From contig CAAEMX010000005.1 in the NCBI GenBank assembly GCA_900757185.1, positions 1 through 45,057 of the forward strand: a DNA stretch of 45,057 bases, written 5' to 3'. The stretch comes from an uncultured Collinsella sp. (GTDB lineage Bacteria; Actinomycetota; Coriobacteriia; Coriobacteriales; Coriobacteriaceae). Of the stretch, positions 14,907-27,202 are shown piece after piece. The notes beneath the pieces were generated by a model. The model had not been told where the DNA came from and did not search any database. It saw only the letters and a list, made by a program, of their open reading frames with translations. Every line of letters begins with the position of its first letter. Position 1 is the first letter of the stretch. Position numbers and translations under genes: made by a program.

Positions 14907-17900
14907 CTACTTAGCCTTGCCGCGACGATGGAAGAAAGCGCCGATCGCGGCGATGATGGCGCCAAGACCACCGACGGTCGCGACGGTCGCCGCCGTCTGG
15001 TCTCCGGTATTGGGAATCGCCGAACCGTTCTTCTTGCTGCCCTGGGCCTTGTCGCCTGCGGGCTTGCCCGCCTGGTTGCCGCCGTTCGAGCCATTGCCGG
15101 AACCCTGGTTGCCCGAGCCGCCCTGGTTGCCGGAATCGGCATCCTTGAGGCTCTCAATGGCCAGCTTGAGCTGGTCATAGGCCGCCTGGAGCTGGGTGTC
15201 GGAAGCATTCTCATCACCCAAGACGTCCTCGGCGTAGGTAATGGCATCCGTCAGGGCCTTGACAGACTCGGCCGTCTTGCCCCTGGTGTCAGTCTCCTTC
15301 GCCTGCTTGACCAGGGCCTTGAGCTGCTTCTTAGTCGGATTCTCGACCGGGGCCACCGGGGTCTTCTCGAGCGCGCCGCGGGCGCTCTCGAGCGCCCTGA
15401 GCGCCTGGTCGACCTCGTCCTGCGTGGCGTTCTTGTCGCTCAAGATGGCGCGGGCGCTCGCCAGGGCGTTCTCGAGCGCCGTCCAGGAGGCCTCGGTGTA
15501 GTCACCGGCCTTGAGGTCGCCGGCAGCAACCTCGGCATCAACCTTTTCGATCGCGGTAGCGAGATCATCCTTCGCCACCGGATCGGGGACGGCCGTACCG
15601 TAGAACTTGAGCTCCGCCATGCTGCAGTAGGCATCAACGTTGCCACCGCCGGCGTGAATCACCTTGACGGTCACGTAGCGACCGCGCGCGGCGCCAAAGC
15701 TCATCTGTTTCCAGTCGCCACGGTCGGTGAGTACGTGACCGTCGTTGTCGAAGGCAAACGTACCCATCGACACGGCGGTGCCCATCTCATAGCCGTCGGC
15801 AGTGTCGGAGACCAGTATCTCGGCCTCGAAGATATCGCCGTTGGTGCCGCCGTCCTGGCGCGGCAGGAACGTGACATCGGTGAGATCGTAGTCGCGGCCC
15901 AGGTCGACACTCAGATACTGGGGCATACCGGTCTCATAGGCCCAGTCGCTGTGCCATAGCGTCCGCTCGTCGCCGTCGAGAGCGTTGACAGCGTTGCTGC
16001 CCTCGTAGTCGGCTTCGCTCGAGAAGCCGACCACCGTGACGTTCTTGCGGTTCTCGGGCGTGTTGATGAGGATCTTCTCATCGACAGGGCGCATCTTGAG
16101 GCCGTCGATTGCCTTCTCGATCTTGGCTGTGGCGTCTGCGACATCCTTCTTGCTATAGCTGCCTTGGCCGCCGTCGAGGAGCTTCTGAGCCGCCTCGACC
16201 GCAGCGGTGAGAGCTGCATAGGAATCCTTAGTGTAGACGGACTCGCTGTAGCCCGCGGCCTTGGAAAGCGCTGCCACGAGCGCAGAGGTATCGACACCAG
16301 CCTTGACCTCGACCTCATAGGATGCGGTCTTGGAGGGGTCGAGTACCGACGCCACCGTGATCTTTGCCTTGCCGGCCTTGTTGGCACGCAGGTAGTAGCT
16401 CACGCTATCGCCAGCCTGAACAGCGGAGACGCTTACCACAGAGGGGTCGGAGCTCTCGACCGTCACATAGGGGTAGCCGGCGCTCTCAGGCGTGGCCTTG
16501 GCGTCGACGAGCGTAACGTCGCCTTCAAAGAACTCGGTCTGGTTCTTGCCTAGCTCGACACCCTCGATGGCCTCGACACCCTGCGTGTAGTTGAAGTTAA
16601 CCTCACGCAGTGTGAGCATCCGGCCACCCGATGCCTCAAGCGGCGTGACCTCGACCTTGGTCGCCTTCTTGCCCTTGTTCTCGGCAGAGAGGCCAAAGGC
16701 GTAGCGAGCCCGGAAGGAATCGTACTCCCCGCCCGCGAACTCTTGGGTCGAGCCATCCTCGAACGTCACGACAGCCTTGATCTTCTGCACGGTTCCGTTG
16801 CCACCGTTGCGGTTAACGACCTCGACACTATCGAGTTTCGACGGCGTCTTAAATGCGAATGTCATCGTGGTGGGAAGCTTCACGTAACTCGGAAGCTTAC
16901 CCTCGCTGTCCCAGTTGCTCTCCCAGTCCCATAGGAACTCAAAGCCGTTGTCGCCCTCGTTATTATCGAACAGCGCGTTATAGCTCTTCTGCTGGATAAG
17001 TTTCTCGACGTTGGTCCCGTCGTCGGTCGTGAGCTCATCGTTGGTCATCGTGATGTTGAAGGCATCCTGACCGTACTCGGCGACCGTTGGCTGAGGAACA
17101 TCCGGCATCGTCACCGTGCCGTCGCTCGCAAACTCAAGTGCGTCGCATGCCGGACCGATGAGCCAAGATGTCGAGGGCAGTTCGACCTTGCCGGCGGTCT
17201 TGGCCTTGAGCTTGAAACTCGCCACCGCGCCGGTACCGTTGTAGAGCTTGCCATCGCCGCGGTTGGCAAAGGCGAGATTGATAGTCTGCGTTCTGTCCGC
17301 GAACTGGACCTTCTCGCGAGACAGGTTCTCCATGCCGGCAGTCGAGCCGTCCTGCGCGATGCTCTCGGACACAAACTCGAACTGGTCGCTCTTGAAGTTG
17401 ACGAGAGCGCCCAGGGCGTTGACGTTCTTGGCGTCGGCCGCATAGACATCAACGGTGATCTCATCACCGGCCTCGACCTCGGTCTTGCTCGGAATCACCG
17501 CGAGCGAACCTGCGACCTTGCCCTTTTGTTTAGTGCCGCCGTCAAGACCCGCCATGGTGAACGAGTAATCGTAGACGTCGTAAACGCCGTTATCGTTGAG
17601 GTCGGCGAAGTGGTCGCGGATCTGCGAACCGAACGTCGGGGTATCGGGCTCGCGATTCTCGAGGCCCAGATAGTTCTTCATGTTGGAGTAGTCTCCGTCG
17701 GAGATCGTGGCCTTGTTGAGGTTGGAGCCCACGGCGAAGCCATCCGTGCCGTCGGTCTTGTAGATGGCAATCTCGGACGCGGAGAAGAAATTGCCGACCG
17801 AGGCGAGCGGTGTCATGCGCACATAACGGGCGGCCACGGTGCCATCAAACGCTACCGTCTTACAATCAGCGGAACGTGCCCAATCGACCTCCTGGCTCGC

Positions 17901-20900
17901 CCAGTGGACGCCATCGAGACTCGTCTCAACACGCATCTTGGTCACAGTGCCGTTGCCGGCGTCATCGCGCGGATAGTACTCGAGCTTATCGAGCTTGTAA
18001 GCGCGTCCATAGTCAACGGTAAGCGCCTTGCCCAGATCGTTGCCACCGGAGTGGAAACCGCCGTCGCCCGACTGGAACTCATGGTCGAAGGCGAGCTCGG
18101 CCTTATGGCTGCCGTAAAGTGAGCCCTCCCAGGTGATTTGCTCGGCGTCGGGGACGTTCCGCCACGGATCGAGTGCGGAGTTCGCCTCGAGCACATCGCT
18201 CCAGGCGGAGTAACCCTCGGCGTTGCGCGAACGAATCTGGTAGGTGTGCTTGCTATTGTAGGCGAGGTCGGTGTGCGTGAACTCGGCCGCATCACCCACG
18301 GCAAACACAGTGCCGTCGACCTTAAGGTCGTAGGAGGTAGCACCATCGACCTTTCCCCAGGTGAGCTTGATGCTCGTTGGGGTCGTGACGTCCTCGGGGG
18401 CAGCAAGGTTCGTGGGTGCGGAGAGGTTCTCGTTGAGGCGATCGGCTGTGAGCGTTGCGTCGGCGTTCACGAAACCGCCCAGCTCAAGCGTCTGCGCCGC
18501 TGCAGCAACATCGGTCTTCGCGAACTTGACGTAGACCTTGGGGTTCGTGGTGATCTTGGTGTTGTTGAAGCTCTCGCCCTGCTCGGCCTCGGTGCCGTCC
18601 GCATCGCTGCCGTAGTGGTTGAGGTTGGGGGTCTTGCTGTAGAAGTAGACCGCCTGGCCGGCCTCGGGGGTCGCGGCGTCAAAGGTCTCCTGCGAGTTGA
18701 CCTCAACCACGTTGAGTGCGGATCCGCCGTTCTTGGCGACGACGCTCGTGGGCTTGGCGGACACATTGGCCACGAAGGTCGTGGTGCGGTTGGAGTCGTA
18801 GCCGTTGTAGCCGCCCTGCGAGGCCTCGGCGGTAAAGGTCGCGGTGCCGCCTGCGGCCTTGGAGCTGTAGACGGTGCTCACATGCTCACCGTAGGAGATA
18901 TTGTCGATCGTGCCGTAGGAATCGTCCTCAGTCGTGTTGTTTTCGATGGAGGAGCCGTCGTCCTCGTACTGCGTAAAGGTGCCGTCGCCCTCGGTGGCGA
19001 AGAACTCGACGATACGCTGACTGCGGTCGGTACCCTTGGTGTTGGTGTCGCTCACTGCCTCGGGGTTGTTGTTCTCGGCGTACATCGGCACGATAGCGTT
19101 GGCCTTCACAAACAGCGGCAGCTTCCAAAGCGGAGCCTCGTAGTTGTTGAGAACCTGGCCGCCGCGATACTGCTTACCCGAGAAGTAATCGATCCAGATG
19201 GTGGGATTCTCGTCGGTGCCGTAGTTGGGGAGGTAGATCCCATTGCGAATGTCGTTGCCGTTCTCATCTGCCTGGGTATCCTGATACACCGGTGCCACTA
19301 GGAAGTTCTCACCGAACATATACTGGTACTGCGTCGAAGTGCTTGCGGCGTACTCGGAGTTGTCAGAAAGCAGCATGGCGCGGATCATGGGCAGGCCGGC
19401 ATCGCCGTTACCCGTGTCGATGTTGGCCGCCGAGGCCGCGCTCGTGTAGATATAGGGCATGAGCTGCGCCTTGAGCTTGAGATAGAAGCGCGAGATGCCT
19501 GTGTAGGGATCGCCGTGCGTCATGGGCGATTTACGGTAGGTGCCCCAACCGTCCATGTCGAGCATAGAGGGCGTGAACGTCTTCCACTGGTAGTCACGCG
19601 CAGAGATGATGGGGTCGCCGCCAAAGATGCCGTCCATGTCGGAGCCGATGTTGGGGTTGCCCGAAAGACTCTGACCGATATACGTGGGGATATGGAAGCG
19701 AATGTACTCCCAGTTACCGCCATACTGGTCGCCGGTCCAAATGCCACCAAAGCGCTGCGTGCCGGCCCAACCATCGAGCGTGATGATGTTGGGGCGCTTG
19801 TTAGCGCCGGTCGTCACCGTGTCATAAGCTGTCTTGATGCCATTAAGACCAAAGGAGTAGCCAGATCCAACCCAGGCAACGTCGGTCTTAAGGGTAGTGA
19901 TGCCTCCCGTCTTGACCTCGGCGTCGAAGTCGCGAAGCAGATGCCACGGGGTCTCAGGGTTGCTGTCGGGCTCAAGGTTGGACTGGGTCCACAAGCCCGT
20001 GCTCACACCCTTTGAGTTGGCATACTCGGTGAACTTCTTAAGGTTGTCGACGTTGGCACGCACAGCGTTAAGACGGTCGGCCGAGCTCGCTCCGTCGGAG
20101 TTGACGCCGCCGGTCTTGTAGTAACCGTTCTGGCCATAGCCGGCGCCGTAGCCGTCGTTCGGCAGGAACCAGCCGAGCGGCATGTCGCTGTCCTCGTAGT
20201 CATCGATAACCTGCCGAGCAGAGAACTGGCGGTCGAAATCGGTCGCTTTCATGTTCTCGGTATCAACCGTAGGGCCCTCACCGTTGAGCGTCTCGGCCGC
20301 AAGTGTGCCGTCGAGCTTGTAGCCCGTCGACATGCCAGACTCGTACTTAACGTCGCCCTTCTCGCTCGAGGACTTGCTGCCCTTGGTCTCCCACTTCTTT
20401 TGACCCGAGGTCGTTGACCAGCCATCACGGTTATAGGCATTAAGATGACCAAGGTAGAACCCGTACTCGGGCAGCAGTACCGGGTTACCGGTCACCTTGT
20501 AGTAGTCCTGCAGCATCTCAGTTGCCACGTTCGAAGCTCCCTCGTTGGTCGCCACGAAGTAGTAGGCATCAAACTCATTCTCGCTGTGCAAAGTCGTGAC
20601 CGTCGATGAGTCCGTGGAACCGAAGTCGTAGGAACCCTCTGCAAACGTGTTTCGGAGCACGCCGTAGCCGTCACTCGTCCAATAAAACGGGTTGGGCGAG
20701 GCAACGCCGCCATCGGTCCAGTTGTTCGTGTTGGAGATGGCGATGGTCTGGTTGGTGTGCAGGAAGCGTCCGTTCTGGGTGCCGCCGCCAAAGAAGTTCT
20801 CGGACTTCTCCTTGGCGAGCGTCTGGACGGTACCCTTCTTATCAAGGTCGAGGGACGCGGACTCGGAAACCACGACACGGTCGCCTGACTTGATACTCAT

Positions 20901-21320
20901 CTTGCCAGTCGCCTTGTCCAGGATCACGGTCGCCTTTCCGCCGGTGATCTCGATAGTGTCGCCCTTGTCGGCAACCGTCGCACTCGGCTTGCTGTAGGTG
21001 TCCGAAGTATCGGGCTGAGCCTGGATCTTAGCCGTGTGGGACTTACTGCGCGGCGTGGCGTACTCGGAAAACTCACCCTTGGGGTCGACGTTATAACGGA
21101 AAATACCGTCCTCGAGGAACGTAATACGGCCCTTGATGCCGTCAGCGAAATCGATGTCGACGACATTCGAGGCAGACTGGGACACGGTCGCCGAGTCGAC
21201 GCCCTTGAGTGGCGTGGCAATCGCCTGCTGGGGATTGGCAAACACGAGCGTCGCTGCAGTGGCAACGAGGACCGCGCTTCCCTTCACCCACCGTTTCGTA
21301 AAAATGGAATTCCTGCGCAC
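14907..21320 (-). CDS. Large multimodular, wall-anchored glycoside hydrolase family 31 enzyme
   Basis: 2137-residue surface protein. The start is a GTG at 21320 with AAAGGAG upstream. Signal peptide 1-35; GH31 N-domain and barrel about 40-770, with a likely nucleophile in LKTDVAW (Asp480) and acid/base in WTGDQ (Asp531). Then fibronectin type III (967-1051), a first F5/8C/CBM32-like domain (1052-1189), a dockerin-like repeat (about 1210-1260, DLNDNGVYDVYDYS), a cohesin-like domain (1271-1389), a second discoidin-like domain (1415-1580), a bacterial Ig-like domain (1582-1673), FIVAR (1676-1742), CBM32 (1750-1909), two FIVARs (1915-2060), a Gly/Asn linker, IPNTG sorting signal (2102-2106), helix and basic tail. 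The layout recalls host-glycan enzymes and the GH31 alpha-N-acetylgalactosaminidases; alpha-glucosidase or alpha-xylosidase activity is also possible. Confidence 0.93.
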   Translation of the reverse strand: MRRNSIFTKRWVKGSAVLVATAATLVFANPQQAIATPLKGVDSATVSQSASNVVDIDFADGIKGRITFLEDGIFRYNVDPKGEFSEYATPRSKSHTAKIQAQPDTSDTYSKPSATVADKGDTIEITGGKATVILDKATGKMSIKSGDRVVVSESASLDLDKKGTVQTLAKEKSENFFGGGTQNGRFLHTNQTIAISNTNNWTDGGVASPNPFYWTSDGYGVLRNTFAEGSYDFGSTDSSTVTTLHSENEFDAYYFVATNEGASNVATEMLQDYYKVTGNPVLLPEYGFYLGHLNAYNRDGWSTTSGQKKWETKGSKSSSEKGDVKYESGMSTGYKLDGTLAAETLNGEGPTVDTENMKATDFDRQFSARQVIDDYEDSDMPLGWFLPNDGYGAGYGQNGYYKTGGVNSDGASSADRLNAVRANVDNLKKFTEYANSKGVSTGLWTQSNLEPDSNPETPWHLLRDFDAEVKTGGITTLKTDVAWVGSGYSFGLNGIKTAYDTVTTGANKRPNIITLDGWAGTQRFGGIWTGDQYGGNWEYIRFHIPTYIGQSLSGNPNIGSDMDGIFGGDPIISARDYQWKTFTPSMLDMDGWGTYRKSPMTHGDPYTGISRFYLKLKAQLMPYIYTSAASAANIDTGNGDAGLPMIRAMLLSDNSEYAASTSTQYQYMFGENFLVAPVYQDTQADENGNDIRNGIYLPNYGTDENPTIWIDYFSGKQYRGGQVLNNYEAPLWKLPLFVKANAIVPMYAENNNPEAVSDTNTKGTDRSQRIVEFFATEGDGTFTQYEDDGSSIENNTTEDDSYGTIDNISYGEHVSTVYSSKAAGGTATFTAEASQGGYNGYDSNRTTTFVANVSAKPTSVVAKNGGSALNVVEVNSQETFDAATPEAGQAVYFYSKTPNLNHYGSDADGTEAEQGESFNNTKITTNPKVYVKFAKTDVAAAAQTLELGGFVNADATLTADRLNENLSAPTNLAAPEDVTTPTSIKLTWGKVDGATSYDLKVDGTVFAVGDAAEFTHTDLAYNSKHTYQIRSRNAEGYSAWSDVLEANSALDPWRNVPDAEQITWEGSLYGSHKAELAFDHEFQSGDGGFHSGGNDLGKALTVDYGRAYKLDKLEYYPRDDAGNGTVTKMRVETSLDGVHWASQEVDWARSADCKTVAFDGTVAARYVRMTPLASVGNFFSASEIAIYKTDGTDGFAVGSNLNKATISDGDYSNMKNYLGLENREPDTPTFGSQIRDHFADLNDNGVYDVYDYSFTMAGLDGGTKQKGKVAGSLAVIPSKTEVEAGDEITVDVYAADAKNVNALGALVNFKSDQFEFVSESIAQDGSTAGMENLSREKVQFADRTQTINLAFANRGDGKLYNGTGAVASFKLKAKTAGKVELPSTSWLIGPACDALEFASDGTVTMPDVPQPTVAEYGQDAFNITMTNDELTTDDGTNVEKLIQQKSYNALFDNNEGDNGFEFLWDWESNWDSEGKLPSYVKLPTTMTFAFKTPSKLDSVEVVNRNGGNGTVQKIKAVVTFEDGSTQEFAGGEYDSFRARYAFGLSAENKGKKATKVEVTPLEASGGRMLTLREVNFNYTQGVEAIEGVELGKNQTEFFEGDVTLVDAKATPESAGYPYVTVESSDPSVVSVSAVQAGDSVSYYLRANKAGKAKITVASVLDPSKTASYEVEVKAGVDTSALVAALSKAAGYSESVYTKDSYAALTAAVEAAQKLLDGGQGSYSKKDVADATAKIEKAIDGLKMRPVDEKILINTPENRKNVTVVGFSSEADYEGSNAVNALDGDERTLWHSDWAYETGMPQYLSVDLGRDYDLTDVTFLPRQDGGTNGDIFEAEILVSDTADGYEMGTAVSMGTFAFDNDGHVLTDRGDWKQMSFGAARGRYVTVKVIHAGGGNVDAYCSMAELKFYGTAVPDPVAKDDLATAIEKVDAEVAAGDLKAGDYTEASWTALENALASARAILSDKNATQDEVDQALRALESARGALEKTPVAPVENPTKKQLKALVKQAKETDTRGKTAESVKALTDAITYAEDVLGDENASDTQLQAAYDQLKLAIESLKDADSGNQGGSGNQGSGNGSNGGNQAGKPAGDKAQGSKKNGSAIPNTGDQTAATVATVGGLGAIIAAIGAFFHRRGKAK

Positions 21321-21776
21321 CTGGTCTCCTTTCTTCCGAGATGCTGAGGTGCCGAGGACGCCCCCCCCGGCAGCATGGGAAAACGTATCAAACGGGGATG
21401 TTCGGTACATTCCGCACAATGGGGCCACCCGTTACCAAGGGGCCAACTGTTAGTAACCAGATAGCCACCTACTAGGTCATATCAATATATGGGAGCACTT
21501 GCGCAACCAAGTTCGGAAGTCCACCAGCGGCAGTAAAATGAGCGTCAGCGGCAAGGTGGGCTTAATAAGCCATACCAATTGGTTCTTCAGTCAAATACCA
21601 ATCTAGCAAAAATGTACTGTTTATCTGGTATTACACAGACCATACCTTTCCCTCGGGAACTGGGCTTCGCGAAGTTTCCCGAGAGAAAAGCTCGACCGCC
21701 GCCCTGCGACCTACCGAAGATTGCTATGACGTACGTTGGCTGATTTGGTTTGGAATGAGAGGTTGACGGAGGATGG
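21321..21776. other. Gene-free upstream region of the GH31 gene
   Basis: 456 bases with no convincing gene. It holds the ribosome site of the GH31 gene, a G-run (21361-21368), and GTTAC/GTAAC and AATACCA/TGGTATT short inverted repeats (the latter 21595-21632). It also holds a 10-bp palindrome ACCAATTGGT near 21575-21584 and a hairpin CTCGGGAA...TTCCCGAG (21652-21683). Any of these could be operator sites for sugar control, but none matches a named operator well. Confidence 0.4.
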
Positions 21777-21979
21777 TGGACAGTTAGTTCAGATTTGTAT
21801 TTTTTGGCCGGGTCCTTACGTGCAAACGTATCGTTTTGAAGCCGTTTTAGACCCAATAACGCCCTTTTCTCATTCCTGACTGCGCATCCTTGTCGCATCA
21901 GACCGCCAAGAACGACTCATTTGAGCTCAAATCGGCCTTTTCCACCCTCACAAAAATACAAATCTGAACTAACTGTCCA
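21777..21979. mobile_element. MITE-like element with 28-bp terminal inverted repeats
   Basis: The termini 21777-21804 and 21952-21979 are perfect inverted repeats, beginning TGGACAGTTAGTTCAGATTT. About 147 bases lie between them with no open frame of interest. The size and perfect ends suggest a small non-autonomous transposable element. I see no clear target-site duplication next to the ends. Confidence 0.55.
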
Positions 21980-22000
21980 GCGGCACTCTCAGCCAGCCAC

Positions 22001-22038
22001 AAAAAGGTCCTCCGGTGAATGCAATTCACCGGAGGACC
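22001..22038 (-). terminator. Terminator distal to carB
   Basis: A perfect 15-bp stem (22006-22020 with 22024-22038) has a 3-base loop and is followed on the minus strand by TTTTTGTGG. A smaller hairpin GTGGGC-TCT-GCCCAC lies just upstream (about 22050-22064). It is about 200 bases past the carB stop. Confidence 0.8.
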
Positions 22039-22140
22039 CCATACAAAACGTGGGCTCTGCCCACACTCACTTTTTATTCAGCCCTAGTCATCGCGCAAAG
22101 CCCCTTCGGCAGCACACGGTGCAACCGAGTCACCGTAGGT

Positions 22141-22223
22141 CGGGGCGGAGGGGGCTGAGTTTCCCCCTTCGCTCCGGCTGCAAGCAGAGTCGCTCAGTGA
22201 GAAACTCAGCCCCCTCCGCCCCG
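22141..22223. repeat. GC-rich 22-bp perfect inverted repeat after carB
   Basis: Arms 22141-22162 and 22202-22223 (left arm begins CGGGGCGGAGGGGGCTGAG) pair perfectly around a 39-base loop that has a small CTGC/GCAG hairpin. It ends 15 bases before the carB stop codon. It has no T-run, so it may be an RNA-stabilising or repeat element rather than a terminator. Confidence 0.6.
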
Positions 22224-22238
22224 GCCGGCCAGCTCAAT

Positions 22239-25553
<3,315 letters not shown>

Positions 25554-25554
25554 G

Positions 25555-26994
25555 TTAGTTCTCCTCGGTCGCAGCGTTCTCGGACTCGGCGAAATTCCAG
25601 CCGGCGAGGCGGTCCTTCGCGGTGTCGATGTCCAGGTAGTTCTCCTCGCCGTCCATGAGTCGCGTAAAGGCGGTAAAGAGATAGTGGGCATCGGTGGGGC
25701 CAGGCGAAGCCTCGGGGTGGTACTGGACCGAGAAACACGGGGCGTCGAGCAGCTGGATGCCCTCGGCGGTGCCGTCGTTGAGGTTCACATGTGTCAGGCG
25801 AATGCGACCAAAGCGCTCGTTCATCACGACCGGCGCGATGCCGCGACGCACCCAGGCGCGCAGGTCACCGTCGGCCGCATGCTCGGTTTCGCCGCCGGAA
25901 AGCTCCGGAATCAGTTTGCCCAGACTGGGGAACAGCAGGCCAAAGCCGTGGTTTTGCGCGGTGATCTCCACGCGACGGCTCACCAGATTCATAACCGGCT
26001 GGTTACCGCCACGGTGACCGAATTTAAGCTTTTCCATTTGGGCGCCGCAGGCCAGGCTGATCATCTGGTGACCGAGGCAAATGCCAAAGACCGGCACCTT
26101 GCCGATCAGCTGCTGTACCTGCTCATAGGTCTCCACCACGGCATCGGGGTCGCCGGGGCCGTTGGACAAAAAGACGCCATCGGGATTCATGTCGAGCACC
26201 TGCTGGGCGGGCGTATCCCACGGCACGACGGTGAGATCGCAGCCGGCACGGACCAGGCCCTCCAGAATACCGCGCTTCACACCGCAGTCGTAGGCGACCA
26301 CTTTGTGACGGGCAGGAGCGGCAGCCGCAAGCGCAAAGTCATGCGTGGCAGGCAGGTCGGCGGCCACAAACTCGTGAGGCGCGGGGCAACTTACGGTCTT
26401 GACCAGGTTCTCGCCTACCAGCGTGGGCGCAGCGGACAAGCGCTCGGCAAGCTCGTCGACGTCGAAGATCTCGGTCGAGATAATGCCCATCTTGGAACCA
26501 TTGTCGCGCAGATGGCGCACCAGAGCGCGGGTGTCGATACCCTCGATAGCGACGATGCCGTGAGCGCGCAGGTACTCCGGCACGCTGACGGCCGAGCGCC
26601 AGTTAGAAGGCGTGGCGCACATATCGCGAACGATCATGCCGCGCATAGCCGGAGCGCTCGCAGGGCGCACGGCGTCGCCGGGGAAGGCCGACTGGACATC
26701 GGTCTCGTCGATACCGTAATTGCCGATCTGCGGATAGGTCATGGTTACAATTTGGCCGGCATAACTCGGGTCGGTCATGACCTCAAAGTAGCCCTCGAGC
26801 GAGGTGTTGAAGCAGACTTCGCCGGTCGCGGTGCCCTCGGCGCCGCATGCACGTCCATAAAAAATGGTCCCATCCTCAAGATACAGGATACAGGGACCGC
26901 AGGTGCCCTTGCTGGTTTTGGCCAGCATACGCTGGCAAAGCTCGCTGGGCGCGAAGGTGCGGGCGGCAGCGCCCGCGGTATGGTTGTTCGCCAT
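25555..26994 (-). CDS. carA: Carbamoyl-phosphate synthase small (glutaminase) subunit
   Basis: 479-residue subunit that hydrolyses glutamine and passes ammonia to CarB. The N-terminal CPSase small-chain domain (YLEDGTIFYGRACGAEG...TYPQIGNYG) precedes a class I glutaminase with nucleophile Cys in VFGICLGHQ and the His of YHPEASPGP. The length is larger than the usual 350-400 because of an N-terminal extension of about 35 residues and an acidic tail of about 50 residues beyond the glutaminase. The ATG at 26994 is preceded by GGGAAGGAG; a GTG at 27015 lacks a site. Confidence 0.97.
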   Translation of the reverse strand: MANNHTAGAAARTFAPSELCQRMLAKTSKGTCGPCILYLEDGTIFYGRACGAEGTATGEVCFNTSLEGYFEVMTDPSYAGQIVTMTYPQIGNYGIDETDVQSAFPGDAVRPASAPAMRGMIVRDMCATPSNWRSAVSVPEYLRAHGIVAIEGIDTRALVRHLRDNGSKMGIISTEIFDVDELAERLSAAPTLVGENLVKTVSCPAPHEFVAADLPATHDFALAAAAPARHKVVAYDCGVKRGILEGLVRAGCDLTVVPWDTPAQQVLDMNPDGVFLSNGPGDPDAVVETYEQVQQLIGKVPVFGICLGHQMISLACGAQMEKLKFGHRGGNQPVMNLVSRRVEITAQNHGFGLLFPSLGKLIPELSGGETEHAADGDLRAWVRRGIAPVVMNERFGRIRLTHVNLNDGTAEGIQLLDAPCFSVQYHPEASPGPTDAHYLFTAFTRLMDGEENYLDIDTAKDRLAGWNFAESENAATEEN

Positions 26995-27069
26995 AATTCT
27001 CCTTCCCGGTCTCACAGGACCGGCTTAAAGGTGTGTAGTTAGGCCTCGCGGTATTGTAACCGCAAGCAT

Positions 27070-27140
27070 GCCTCATGGCGTTAATTTCATCGAAATGTTT
27101 ACGAAATGATAATTATGACTTTCTATGCATAATGATTATT
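27070..27140. promoter_or_regulatory. AT-rich control region upstream of carA
   Basis: A sharply AT-rich stretch in a GC-rich window, with near-repeats such as TAATCATTATGCAT and TAATTATCATTTCG (minus strand). It lies between the upstream terminator and carA. Arginine-repressor boxes in other bacteria are AT-rich with similar TCAT/ATGA halves, so ArgR control is possible but not shown. TACAAT near 27054 on the minus strand, within a GCGGT/ACCGC hairpin, is a possible -10. Confidence 0.35.
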
Positions 27141-27154
27141 TAATCCCCGTCCCA

Positions 27155-27196
27155 GAAAAATTATCCCGCGTGGGCTTGTGGCTCACGCGGGATAAT
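27155..27196 (-). terminator. Terminator of the one-TM protein gene
   Basis: A perfect 13-bp stem ATTATCCCGCGTG (27160-27172 with 27184-27196) is followed on the minus strand by TTTTTCTGG. Confidence 0.88.
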
Positions 27197-27202
27197 GGCC
27201 TC

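Noticed and set aside
18138..19301. 387-residue plus-strand frame inside the GH31 gene
   Set aside because: Repetitive Gly/Val/Leu-rich product without motifs, fully inside a well-supported gene.
21361..21368. Homopolymer run upstream of the GH31 start as a phase-variation tract
   Set aside because: The run is only about eight bases, lies outside the coding frame and not clearly between promoter boxes; possible but unsupported.
21587..21898. 103-residue minus-strand frame across the MITE-like element
   Set aside because: Most of it is repeat and hairpin sequence; the shared KYKSELTV string comes from the terminal inverted repeats.
22001..22070. Riboswitch-like pair of hairpins
   Set aside because: They lie downstream of carB with a T-run after the larger one, so a terminator explains them better.
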